A stretch of 63,482 bases of DNA from Crenalkalicoccus roseus (GTDB taxonomy: Bacteria; Pseudomonadota; Alphaproteobacteria; Acetobacterales; Acetobacteraceae): positions 1 through 63,482 of the forward strand of contig NZ_SJDM01000019.1 of NCBI RefSeq assembly GCF_004761865.1, in the 5' to 3' direction. Shown here one piece after another: positions 24,787 through 33,907 of the stretch. Under the pieces are notes generated by a model. That model searched no databases and was not told where the DNA came from. It worked only from the letters and a program-made list of their open reading frames with translations. A program made the position numbers and the translations under genes. Within the stretch, counting starts at the first letter, position 1. The number at the start of each line of letters is the position of its first letter.

Positions 24787-25587
24787 CTATTCCGCGGCCT
24801 GTCGGTAGCGCTGCGCGTAGCGCGTCAGGGCGTCGTCGGCCACCGGCTCGATCGGCGTGAAGTCGCGGTGCGCGATCCACTCCGGCCGCGTCGGGGTACG
24901 GATGTAATTCGAGACGGCGTTCAGCGTCAGGTACACGATCTTGCGCGGGTAGGGGGTGATGTTGGGTGCCGAGCCGTGCACCAGGTTGCCGTGGAACATC
25001 AGCACCCCGCCCGGCTTGCCGGTGGGGGCGACGATGCCGCCCTCCTCGACCAGGCGCGTCACCGTCGCCTCGTCCAGCGTCCAGAGCGGGTAGGAGGTGG
25101 TGGCGGTGTCGTGCTCGGCATCCAGCGTGCCGTAGCGCTGGCTGCGGGGGATCAGCATCAGCGGGCCGTTGATCGGCATCACCTCGTCGAGGAAGACCGA
25201 GATGTTCATCGCCCGCGGCTCCGGCATGCCGTCGTCGCGCTTCCAGGTGCCGTAATCCTGGTGCCACTGCCAGACGTCGCCGGTGAAGGCCGCCTTGGCG
25301 TTGATCTTGAACTGATGCATGTAGAGCCGCTCGCCGAAGATCTGCTCCACGGGGCGGATCAGGCGCGGGTGGGCGCCGAGGAGGCGGAAGGCCTCGTTAT
25401 AGGTGTGGGCGGCGAAGGCGGTGCGCGGCGCGCCGGACTTCTCGCGCCAGATCTCCGGGCGCTGCTCGCGGTAGATCGCCTCCGCCTCCTGACGGAGCGC
25501 CGCCACCTCCTCGGGCGAGAAGACCTCGGGCAGGAACAGCCAGCCCTCGTCATGGAAGCGGCGGATCTCCTGGTCGGACAGCAGCAT
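24787..25587 (-). CDS. EctD-like phytanoyl-CoA dioxygenase family protein
   Basis: A 266-residue Fe(II)/2-oxoglutarate dioxygenase. WQWHQDYGTW supplies the iron His and Asp, followed by DDGMPEPRAMNISVFLDEV and NGPLMLIPRSQ. The distal HGSAPNITPYPR supplies the second His and the 2-oxoglutarate Arg. These segments closely follow the ectoine hydroxylase EctD pattern, but no ectABC genes are in the window, so the substrate may be another amino-acid-like compound. GGAGGAGAGG precedes the ATG. metF ends 18 nt upstream of its start, so co-transcription is likely. Confidence 0.85.
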   Translation of the reverse strand: MLLSDQEIRRFHDEGWLFLPEVFSPEEVAALRQEAEAIYREQRPEIWREKSGAPRTAFAAHTYNEAFRLLGAHPRLIRPVEQIFGERLYMHQFKINAKAAFTGDVWQWHQDYGTWKRDDGMPEPRAMNISVFLDEVMPINGPLMLIPRSQRYGTLDAEHDTATTSYPLWTLDEATVTRLVEEGGIVAPTGKPGGVLMFHGNLVHGSAPNITPYPRKIVYLTLNAVSNYIRTPTRPEWIAHRDFTPIEPVADDALTRYAQRYRQAAE

Positions 25588-25604
25588 CGGACCTCTCCTC
25601 CTTC

Positions 25605-26609
25605 TCAGGCCGGGTTCGTCTCCGGCTGTCGCGCGCGCACGCCGAGGATGTGCGCGATGGCGTAGGTCAGGTCGGGCCGGTTCAGCGTGTAGAAGTGGAA
25701 CTCGCCCACGCCATTGGCCTGCAGCAGCCGCACCTGCTCGGCCGCGACCACGGCGGCGACCATGCGGCGGGTCTCCGCATCCTCGTCCAGCCCCTCGAAC
25801 AGCCGCCCCATCCATTCGGGAACGCTGGCGCCGCACATGGCGCTGAATTTCCGCACCTGGGCGAAATTCGTCACCGGCAGGATGCCTGGCACGATGGGAA
25901 CGCTGATGCCGGCGGCGGCGCAGCGGTCGAGGAAGCGCAGGTAGAGGTCGGTGTCGAAGAAGTACTGGGTGATGGCGCGGCTCGCGCCGGCGTCCAGCTT
26001 GCGCTTCAGGTTGTCGAGGTCATGCTCGGGAGAGAGCGCGGCCGGATGGGTCTCCGGATAGGCGGCGACGCTGATCTCGAAGGGAGCGATGCGGCGCAGC
26101 CCCGCCACCAGGTCGGCGGCGTAGGCATAGCCCTGCGGATGCGGTTCGTAGCGCGCAGCGCCGGCCGGCGGGTCGCCGCGCAGCGCCACGATGTGGCGAA
26201 CGCCCGCTTCCCAGTAGGCGCGCGCGACGGCGTCAACCTCCTCCCGCGGCGCGCCGACGCAGGTGAGATGCGCGGCCGGGGTGAGGGAGGTCTCGCGCAG
26301 GATGCGCGTCACCGTCGCATGGGTGCGCGCCTGGGTGCTGCCGCCCGCCCCGTAGGTGACAGAGACGAAGCGCGGCCGTAGCGGCTCCAGCCGGCGGATG
26401 CAGGTCCAGAGCTGGGCTTCCAGGGCCTCGGTCCGAGGCGGGAAGAACTCGAAGGAGAGCTGCGGCGGCGGCAGTTCCGCCGGAGCCGGCAGCGCGCCTG
26501 GCCGGGCGCCGGTGAGCCAGGGACGCGGGGTGCCGGCATGGGCCATCCCTCCGCGACGTGAGGAGGAGTCGGGGCGCGGCCCGGCGTCAGGCGGGGAAGG
26601 CTGGTCCAT
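25605..26609 (-). CDS. metF: 5,10-methylenetetrahydrofolate reductase
   Basis: This 334-residue FAD enzyme makes 5-methyl-THF for methionine synthesis. LSFEFFPPRTEALE is the barrel opening with the catalytic Glu. VTYGAGGSTQART and HLTCVGAPREEVD are cofactor and folate loops. LRGDPP and ITQYFFDTDLYLRF are further signatures. About 45 residues of Pro/Ser-rich sequence precede the fold, longer than usual. The ATG at 26609 has AGAGGA 6 nt upstream; a later ATG at residue 22 has its GGAGG directly adjacent and is less likely. The gene diverges from mlaA. Confidence 0.93.
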   Translation of the reverse strand: MDQPSPPDAGPRPDSSSRRGGMAHAGTPRPWLTGARPGALPAPAELPPPQLSFEFFPPRTEALEAQLWTCIRRLEPLRPRFVSVTYGAGGSTQARTHATVTRILRETSLTPAAHLTCVGAPREEVDAVARAYWEAGVRHIVALRGDPPAGAARYEPHPQGYAYAADLVAGLRRIAPFEISVAAYPETHPAALSPEHDLDNLKRKLDAGASRAITQYFFDTDLYLRFLDRCAAAGISVPIVPGILPVTNFAQVRKFSAMCGASVPEWMGRLFEGLDEDAETRRMVAAVVAAEQVRLLQANGVGEFHFYTLNRPDLTYAIAHILGVRARQPETNPA

Positions 26610-26660
26610 GCCCTATCCTCTGCCGGTTCCCGCCGGGCGGTGCAAGTACGGCGCGAGGGG

Positions 26661-26691
26661 TGGACAGGCTGGGCGACCATTCCGATATAGC
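26661..26691 (+). promoter_or_regulatory. Possible promoter of mlaA-mlaC
   Basis: TGGACA (5/6 to -35) and TATAGC (4/6 to -10) are 19 nt apart in the metF/mlaA divergent region, with the -10 ending 27 nt before the mlaA ATG. The spacer is slightly long, so this is tentative. Confidence 0.35.
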
Positions 26692-26718
26692 GTGCTCCCC
26701 CTTCTTCCGGCCTCCCTC

Positions 26719-27513
26719 ATGTCCCCCAGCCCCCTTCTCGTCGCGCTGTCGCTCGTCGCCGTGCTGGCCACGGGCTGTGCCACCCGGCCTCCGGCGGGCG
26801 ATCCGGAGGCGCTGGCCGAATTCCGGGAAACCAACGACCCGGCCGAGCCCTTCAACCGGGCCATGTACGACGTCCACCAGGGCCTCGACCGCGCGGTGCT
26901 GCGCCCGGTCGCCCGCGGCTACCGCACCGTGGTGCCGCAGCCGGTCCGCACCGGGGTGCGCAACGTGCTCGGCAACCTGCGCTCGCCGGTGATCCTGCTG
27001 AACGACATGCTGCAGGGAGAGCCGCGTCGCGCCGGCGACACGCTCGGCCGCTTCGTCATCAACTCCACCCTGGGCCTTGGCGGCATCTTCGACGTGGCGA
27101 AGAGCCATTTCGGCGTTCCCGGCCACACGGCGGATTTCGGGCAGACCCTGGGGCGCTGGGGGGTGGGGGAGGGGCCCTACCTGTTCGTGCCCGTGCTCGG
27201 CCCCTCCAATCCGCGCGACCTGCTGGGCTTCGGCGCCGGGGTCGCCGCCGATCCCTTCTTCTGGGTGGGCCAGGGGGCGGTGGTGGACGGGCTGGCCTGG
27301 GGACGCGTCGGGGCCACGGTTGTGGACACGCGCGAGGACCTGCTCGATCCGCTCGACGAGCTGGAGCGCTCCTCGCTCGATCCCTACGCGACGCTGCGCA
27401 GCGTCTACCGCCAGCGCCGCCGCGCCATGATCGAGCTGCGGCCGGGGGCGGAGGCGCCGGCCGGCTATGGCACGGGGTTCGGCATCGGAACTGGCCAGGA
27501 CCAGGGGCGCTAA
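26719..27513 (+). CDS. mlaA: MlaA/VacJ outer-membrane lipoprotein
   Basis: A 264-residue lipoprotein of the Mla system, which removes mislocalised phospholipid from the outer leaflet of the outer membrane. The signal ends in the lipobox LATGC (lipidated Cys20). NDPAEPFNRAMYDVHQGLD, then VRNVLGNLRSPVILLNDMLQG and GRFVINSTLGLGGIFD, are MlaA hallmarks, as is GEGPYLFVPVLGPSNPRDL. The start was chosen because it places the lipobox at residue 20; a Shine-Dalgarno is not evident. mlaC follows by 35 nt. The MlaFED transporter genes are not in the window. Confidence 0.93.
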   Translation: MSPSPLLVALSLVAVLATGCATRPPAGDPEALAEFRETNDPAEPFNRAMYDVHQGLDRAVLRPVARGYRTVVPQPVRTGVRNVLGNLRSPVILLNDMLQGEPRRAGDTLGRFVINSTLGLGGIFDVAKSHFGVPGHTADFGQTLGRWGVGEGPYLFVPVLGPSNPRDLLGFGAGVAADPFFWVGQGAVVDGLAWGRVGATVVDTREDLLDPLDELERSSLDPYATLRSVYRQRRRAMIELRPGAEAPAGYGTGFGIGTGQDQGR

Positions 27514-27548
27514 CACCGCGCACCCGCCATCCGACGGGAGAGACTTGC

Positions 27549-28196
27549 ATGACCAAGACCAACCGCCGCGTGCTGCTGTCCGCCTGCGGGCTCGCCCTGG
27601 GCGCCGCCCTGCTGCCCCTGGCGCCGATGGCGCGCGCCCAGACCGATCCCGCCAGGGCCGCGGCCTTCATCCAGGCCGTGGGGCAGGAGCTGGTGGCGGC
27701 GATCAACAACCCGGCCCTGCCGCATGCCGAGCGGCGCCGGCGGGTCGCCGACATCCTCCGCCAGGCGGTGGACATCGAGGGGGTGGGACGCTTCATCCTC
27801 GGCCGCTGGTGGCGCCAGGCGACGCCGCAGGAGCAGCAGGAGTATCTGCGCCTGTTCGAGGAGACGCTGATCCGCAACCTCGCCGCCCGCTTCGGCGAGT
27901 ATCAGGGCGTCCAGTTCCAGCTCGGCCGCACCCAGCAGCGCACCGAGGACGACGTGCTGGTGAACACCATCATCACCCGCCCCGGCACCGCGCCCTTCGC
28001 GCTGGACTGGCGGGTGAGCGAGGTCGGCGGCCAGCCGAGGATCGTGGACGTGATCGCCGAGGGCACCTCGCTGCGGCTGACGCAGCGCAGCGAGTACTCG
28101 GCGGTGGTGCAGCGCAACGGCGGCCAGGTCTCGGCGCTGCTTGCCGCAATGCGCCAGCAGATCCAGCAGCTCGCGGCGCGGGAAGGTCAGAGCTGA
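27549..28196 (+). CDS. mlaC: MlaC/Ttg2D periplasmic phospholipid-binding protein
   Basis: A 215-residue periplasmic shuttle carrying phospholipid between MlaA and the inner-membrane Mla complex. The signal ends near MARAQ (about residue 31). The Tol_Tol_Ttg2 fold is seen in GVGRFILGRWWRQATPQEQQEYLRLFEETLIRN and in DWRVSEVGGQPRIVDVIAEGTSL. GGGAGAG precedes the ATG. It closes a two-gene operon. An interrupted hairpin (GCTGA...TTCAGC) spans its stop and that of the convergent acetyltransferase gene and may terminate both. Confidence 0.92.
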   Translation: MTKTNRRVLLSACGLALGAALLPLAPMARAQTDPARAAAFIQAVGQELVAAINNPALPHAERRRRVADILRQAVDIEGVGRFILGRWWRQATPQEQQEYLRLFEETLIRNLAARFGEYQGVQFQLGRTQQRTEDDVLVNTIITRPGTAPFALDWRVSEVGGQPRIVDVIAEGTSLRLTQRSEYSAVVQRNGGQVSALLAAMRQQIQQLAAREGQS

Positions 28197-28213
28197 GCGG
28201 GCGTCCCCGCCCT

Positions 28214-28720
28214 TCAGCGCAGGCTCTCGTAGACCAGCATGCGGTGGCCGTGGTTCATGAACTCCCCGCACTCCCGCATGCCGAGATCGGCCAGCACGGC
28301 GCGGGAGGCGTGGTTGGTCTCCCGCGCCACGGCGATGATGCGGGCGAGCCCGGCGCGGTGGCCGAACTCCAGCGCCGCCCGCGCCGCCTCGCGCGCATAG
28401 CCCTTGCCGCGGCATTCCGGCCACAGCGCGAAACGCAGGGCGACGCCCCGCCCGTCCGGGCGCTCCATCAGCCCGGCGATGCCGAGGAAGGCGCCGCTCG
28501 CACGCTCGAACACGCTCCAGGTGCCGTAGCCGCGCACCCGCCAGAACTCCATGTCGTCCTCGAGCTCCTCGCGCGTCCGCTGGGGCGTGCGGGTGCCGTG
28601 CAGCATGAAGCCGAAGACCCGCTCATCCGCCTTCAGGCGGATGAGGTCGTCGAGATGCTCCGGACCGGGGGGCAGCAGGGAGAGCCGCTCGGTGGTGATG
28701 GTCCGGGGCCAGTGCAGCAT
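28214..28720 (-). CDS. GNAT N-acetyltransferase (RimJ/RimL-like)
   Basis: A 168-residue acetyltransferase of the Acetyltransf_3 group. TERLSLLPPGPEHLDDL opens the fold. ALWPECRGKGYAREAARAALEFG contains the acetyl-CoA pyrophosphate loop (Q/R-x-x-G-x-G/A form), and NHASRAVLADLGMRECG is motif B. Such proteins acetylate protein N-termini, amino acids or drugs, and the substrate is not predictable. It starts 13 nt after ettA ends and is probably in the same transcript. It converges on mlaC. Confidence 0.88.
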   Translation of the reverse strand: MLHWPRTITTERLSLLPPGPEHLDDLIRLKADERVFGFMLHGTRTPQRTREELEDDMEFWRVRGYGTWSVFERASGAFLGIAGLMERPDGRGVALRFALWPECRGKGYAREAARAALEFGHRAGLARIIAVARETNHASRAVLADLGMRECGEFMNHGHRMLVYESLR

Positions 28721-28733
28721 GGCCCGGCCTGCC

Positions 28734-30413
<1,680 letters not shown>

Positions 30414-30485
30414 GGCGCTGCTCTGCTTCGGGAGGTTCGGCCGGGGTTCTAACGGCCTCCGCCCCGTCGCGCCAAGGCTCCCCGG

Positions 30486-31244
30486 TCAGAGGGCCCGGTT
30501 CCAGCCTCCATCCACGTCGAGGATCGCGCCCTGCACGTAGCTCGCCTCCTTGCCCGCCAGGAAGGCGACGGCGGCGGCGATCTCCTCCGGCGCGCCGAAG
30601 CGCGCCACGCCCGCCTCCTCGGCCAGCGCCCGCGCCGCCGCCTCCGGCGAGAGGCCGCGCGCGGCGGCCAGCGCCTCGATGCGACGGGCCAGGCGGTCGG
30701 TGCGGATGCTGCCGGGGTTGACGCAGGCCACGCGCACCCCGTCCCGCACGCCGCGATCGGCCAGGGCCTTGGTCAGGTTCATCAGCGCCGCATTCACCGA
30801 GCCGCCGATGGTGAAGTCGGCGCTGGCCAGCCGCCCGCCGATGCCGGCGATCATCACCACCGTGCCGCCGGAGGCGCGGAGATGCGGCCAGGCGGCGCGG
30901 GTCAGTCGCACCGCGCCGAACAGCTTCAGCGCGTAGCCATCCGCCCAGGCCGCGTCGTCGAGGGCGAGGAAGTCGCCCCGTTGCGTCGCGCCGGCATTGT
31001 TGACCAGGAGGTCGAGCCGGCCGAACCGGGCCACCGCCTCGGCCACGGCACGGCCTGCCGCCTCGGGCTCGCGCAGGTCGGCGGCGAGCCAGGCGGCGCC
31101 GGGCAGCGCCGCCGCCTCGCGCGCCAGCGCCTCCGCCGAGCGGGCGAGGAGCAGCACCCGCATCCCTTCCGCGGCGAGGCGCCGCGCGATGGCGAGCCCG
31201 ATGCCGCGGCTCGCCCCGCTGACCAGCGCCGCGCCGCCGCGCAT
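30486..31244 (-). CDS. SDR-family protein lacking the catalytic tetrad
   Basis: A 252-residue Rossmann-fold protein of the short-chain dehydrogenase family. The cofactor loop SGASRGIGLAIA and LVNNAGA are intact. The usual catalytic residues are not. The active-site Ser region reads VVMIAGIGGR, and the expected Tyr-x-x-x-Lys position reads FTIGGSVNAAL. The Asn helix position reads ALKLFGAV. It may bind NAD(P)H without reducing, or use different chemistry. It lies 10 nt downstream of a Bug-receptor gene and is probably co-transcribed with it. Confidence 0.8.
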   Translation of the reverse strand: MRGGAALVSGASRGIGLAIARRLAAEGMRVLLLARSAEALAREAAALPGAAWLAADLREPEAAGRAVAEAVARFGRLDLLVNNAGATQRGDFLALDDAAWADGYALKLFGAVRLTRAAWPHLRASGGTVVMIAGIGGRLASADFTIGGSVNAALMNLTKALADRGVRDGVRVACVNPGSIRTDRLARRIEALAAARGLSPEAAARALAEEAGVARFGAPEEIAAAVAFLAGKEASYVQGAILDVDGGWNRAL

Positions 31245-31254
31245 CCCCGGCGCC

Positions 31255-32232
31255 TCAGCGCTCGAGCTGGATGTTGGCCTCGCGGATCAGCCGCCCCCAC
31301 ATCTCGGTGTCGCGGACGAGGATCTCGCGCATCCCGGCGGGGGCGCTGCCCTCGAGCTGCACGCCAAGCTCGGCGAGGCGGGTACGCAGCGCCTCGTCGC
31401 GCGTCGTTGCCTGCAGCGCGGCGGAGAGCCGGCTGACGATCGGCTCCGGCAGCCCGGCCGGGCCGAACAGCCCCTGCCAGAAGGAAGTCTCGAAGCCCTC
31501 CACCGTCTCCGCCACCGGCGGCAGGTCGGGCAGCAGCGCCAGCCGCTCCCTCGAGCTGACGGCAAGACCCCGCGTGTGGCCCTCCCGCAGCGCCGGCAGC
31601 GCCTCCAGGATGGCGGCGAACATGACGTGGATGCGGCCCTGGCGCAGGTCGATCAGCGCCGGCGCGCCGCCGCGATAGGGCACGTGCAGCACGTCGATGC
31701 CGGTCCGGATGCGGAACAGCTCCAGCGAGAGGTGGTTCACCGCGCCCACCCCGGAGGAGCCCCAGTTCAGCCGGCCCGGATTGGCCTTCGCGTACGCGAT
31801 CAGCTCGGCGACGCTGCGCACCGGCAGGTCGGGATGCACGTGCAGCACGAAGCCGGTGCGGTAGGCGAGGCCGATCGGCGTCAGCTCCCGCAGCGGCTCG
31901 CGCGGCGCGAGGTCGGGCTGCAGGGTCGGGTTGATCGCCAGGGTGGTCGCGCCCATCAGCAGCGTGTAGCCGTCCGGTCGCGCCTGCGCGACGGCCTGGG
32001 AGGCGACCGCGGTGGCGGCGCCGGGGCGGTTCTCCACCACCACCGGCTGGCCGAGCTCCTGCTGCAGCCTCTCGCAGATGGCGCGGGTGGAGGTGTCGGT
32101 GAGGCCGCCCGGCGGGTAGCCGTTCACCACGGTGACGGGGCGAGTGGGGTAGCGCTCCTGCGCCCTGGCGTGGCTCGCGGCGAGAAGGAGGGTGGCGGTG
32201 CCTCCGGTGAGGAGGGTGCGGCGGCCCGGCAT
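31255..32232 (-). CDS. Bug-family (TctC-like) periplasmic solute-binding protein
   Basis: The fourth Bug receptor, 325 residues. The Tat-like signal MPGRRTLLTGGTATLLLAASHARAQ is followed by VTVVNGYPPGGLTD (a Tyr-containing variant of the usual PFxPGG), ENRPGAATAVA, VPYRGGAPALIDLRQGRIHVM and a C-terminal EANIQLER. AGGGAGA lies upstream of the ATG at 32232. It pairs with the downstream SDR-like gene, a common arrangement for Bug receptors next to catabolic genes. The ligand is unknown. Confidence 0.9.
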   Translation of the reverse strand: MPGRRTLLTGGTATLLLAASHARAQERYPTRPVTVVNGYPPGGLTDTSTRAICERLQQELGQPVVVENRPGAATAVASQAVAQARPDGYTLLMGATTLAINPTLQPDLAPREPLRELTPIGLAYRTGFVLHVHPDLPVRSVAELIAYAKANPGRLNWGSSGVGAVNHLSLELFRIRTGIDVLHVPYRGGAPALIDLRQGRIHVMFAAILEALPALREGHTRGLAVSSRERLALLPDLPPVAETVEGFETSFWQGLFGPAGLPEPIVSRLSAALQATTRDEALRTRLAELGVQLEGSAPAGMREILVRDTEMWGRLIREANIQLER

Positions 32233-32317
32233 GATGGCGTCTCCCTGTTGCTGCGCCTTTGGCGCCTGATCCGCGGAGGCGGACCCGCCGGAACGGTGAC
32301 TCGGCCGCCCGACGAAC

Positions 32318-32356
32318 GGCGAAAGTGTGATCCGCCAAGGCGGATCATGCCGTAGG
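32318..32356 (+). repeat. 39-nt element, copy B (contains 20-bp palindrome)
   Basis: This copy matches 10851-10889 at 32 of 39 positions. It includes the perfect dyad TGATCCGCC-AA-GGCGGATCA, which copy A has lost, whereas the flanking GGCGAAAGTG and CATGCCG are kept. It lies in the 285-nt divergent region between a Bug gene and the 49-residue membrane protein gene, about 160 nt upstream of the latter. Confidence 0.45.
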
Positions 32357-32517
32357 ATCGCGCGGCCGGAGGCGTCCGGCAAGGAAGGGGCCGAAACCTT
32401 CCGCCGCGGCGGCGAACGGAAGGCGCGCTGCGTCGTTCCCGCTCGGTGGCCCGGCGCCGTCCGCCGCGGCCCCGTCCGGAACGGCACGGCATCCCGTACC
32501 CAGCAGGAGAGGTCCGC

Positions 32518-32667
32518 ATGGCGAACGAGCCCGATCCCCCCACGAGGCCGGTCCTGACGACGAAGGAGGCACGGCAGGGCACCACCCGCTTTCCGCTACG
32601 GCATGTGCTGGCGGTGTCGCTGGCGCTCGCCGTGATCGTGCTGGTGATCGCCTTCCTGGTGGCCTGA
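32518..32667 (+). CDS. 49-residue single-pass membrane protein
   Basis: A small protein beginning MANEPDPPTRPVLTTKEARQG, a polar N-terminus of about 28 residues. One hydrophobic segment of about 20 residues (HVLAVSLALAVIVLVIAFLVA) ends at the C-terminus. AGGAGAGG lies 6 nt before the ATG. The TKEARQG segment followed by a helix is a pattern I associate with small conserved proteins of Rhodospirillales, but I cannot name a function. It stands alone between a divergent Bug gene and a convergent TRAP receptor gene. The N-terminus is probably cytoplasmic. Confidence 0.7.
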   Translation: MANEPDPPTRPVLTTKEARQGTTRFPLRHVLAVSLALAVIVLVIAFLVA

Positions 32668-32738
32668 CGGCTCCCGCCGCGCCGGGGCGGCGCCCGCTTC
32701 CGGCCCCACGCCATGGCGGCGCGGGGCCGGGACCGCGC

Positions 32739-33884
32739 CTATTTCTCGAACACGACGGGCAGGTTCGCCGCGCGCAACGCCTCGGCGCGGGCGCGCATCC
32801 ATCCTTCGGCGAAGGCCGCCGCCTCCTGCGGGGCGCCCTGGGCATAGCGCCGCCAGGCATCCGCCAGCACCTCCTGGCGGCGGATCAGCGCCTGGTTGTG
32901 CGCGTCGTGCTCGTCCTTCCAGGCGCCCGCCTCGCGCAGCGCCCGCACCGCGCCCGGATGGTAGGGCACGGCCCAGTCGAAGCGCTGGCGCTCCAGCGCC
33001 CAGCCGTTGTTGCCCGGCGCGGCGCCGGCATAGTCCCTGTAGAAGGCGAGCATGGCGCGGGTGAAGTTGTAGGCGAGCCCTTCGTCGAGCGTCGCGTAGC
33101 CCATCAGGATCGGATAGGGATAGGTGGTGCTCTCCACCGGCTTGTCGGGCGTGATGCCCGCACCCTCGCGGCCGACGCCGGGCAGGAACCAGGGGGCGAT
33201 CTCCCGCAGCCTGGCCCACGCCTCGGTGTCCGAGTGCGGGAAGGTGGGGTAGCGCAGGCCGCGCGGACTCGCCTCGAGCTGGAACAGCGGGCCGGAGATG
33301 GAGCTCGCCCAGCCGGCATCGGCCTGGCCGTTGATGATGCCCTGCATCGCCGGGCCGTAGCCGCCGAACTGCACGCGCTGCACGTCGTTCCAGGTGAGGC
33401 CGACCGCGGCCATCACCGCCTCGACATTGGCGTTCAGCGCCGGCGCGCCCGCCACATAGACCACGCGCTTGCCGCGCAGGTCGCGCATGGTCTGGATGTT
33501 GGCGTCGGCCGCGGTGGCGATGGTGAGGATCTGGTCCGAATTGTTCAGCAGCAGGATCCGTACGGGCTGCGGCCCCCAGTCGCGGGAGGCGAACTCGAAC
33601 ACCCCCTCCTGGCTGAAATAGGTGCCGACGCCGTGGAAGCTCATCGGCACCCGGCCGTCGCGCACCGGCGCCTGCCGCGCCACGTCGTTGCGGCCGGGCA
33701 GGATGCGCAGGTTGACGTTCAGGTGCTGCTTCAGGGCGTTGCCGATGGCCACCGCCTGGTTGTAGCCGCCCGAGCCGACATCATAGGCCGTGACGCCGAC
33801 GGTGCCGGGAAGCTGGATCTGGGGCTGTTGCGCATAGGCCGGAAAGGCCACGCAGGCGGCGAGCGCCGCGAGACGGAGACGCAA
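32739..33884 (-). CDS. TAXI-family TRAP transporter solute receptor
   Basis: A 381-residue periplasmic receptor of the TAXI type, which feeds TRAP permeases of the fused class with small acids or amino acids. The signal peptide ends at about residue 17 (AYA-QQ). GTVGVTAYDVGSGGYNQAVAIGNALK resembles the TAXI GTGG ligand region. RDLRGKRVVYVAGAPALNANVE and YPYPILMGYATLDEGLAYNFTRAML are further matches. The start is a TTG at 33884 with GGAGGGAGGA 6 nt upstream. The receptor lies 23 nt after the fused permease gene, so the two form one operon. Confidence 0.9.
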   Translation of the reverse strand: MRLRLAALAACVAFPAYAQQPQIQLPGTVGVTAYDVGSGGYNQAVAIGNALKQHLNVNLRILPGRNDVARQAPVRDGRVPMSFHGVGTYFSQEGVFEFASRDWGPQPVRILLLNNSDQILTIATAADANIQTMRDLRGKRVVYVAGAPALNANVEAVMAAVGLTWNDVQRVQFGGYGPAMQGIINGQADAGWASSISGPLFQLEASPRGLRYPTFPHSDTEAWARLREIAPWFLPGVGREGAGITPDKPVESTTYPYPILMGYATLDEGLAYNFTRAMLAFYRDYAGAAPGNNGWALERQRFDWAVPYHPGAVRALREAGAWKDEHDAHNQALIRRQEVLADAWRRYAQGAPQEAAAFAEGWMRARAEALRAANLPVVFEK

Positions 33885-33907
33885 GGCGGTTCCTCCCTCC
33901 GGTGTCG

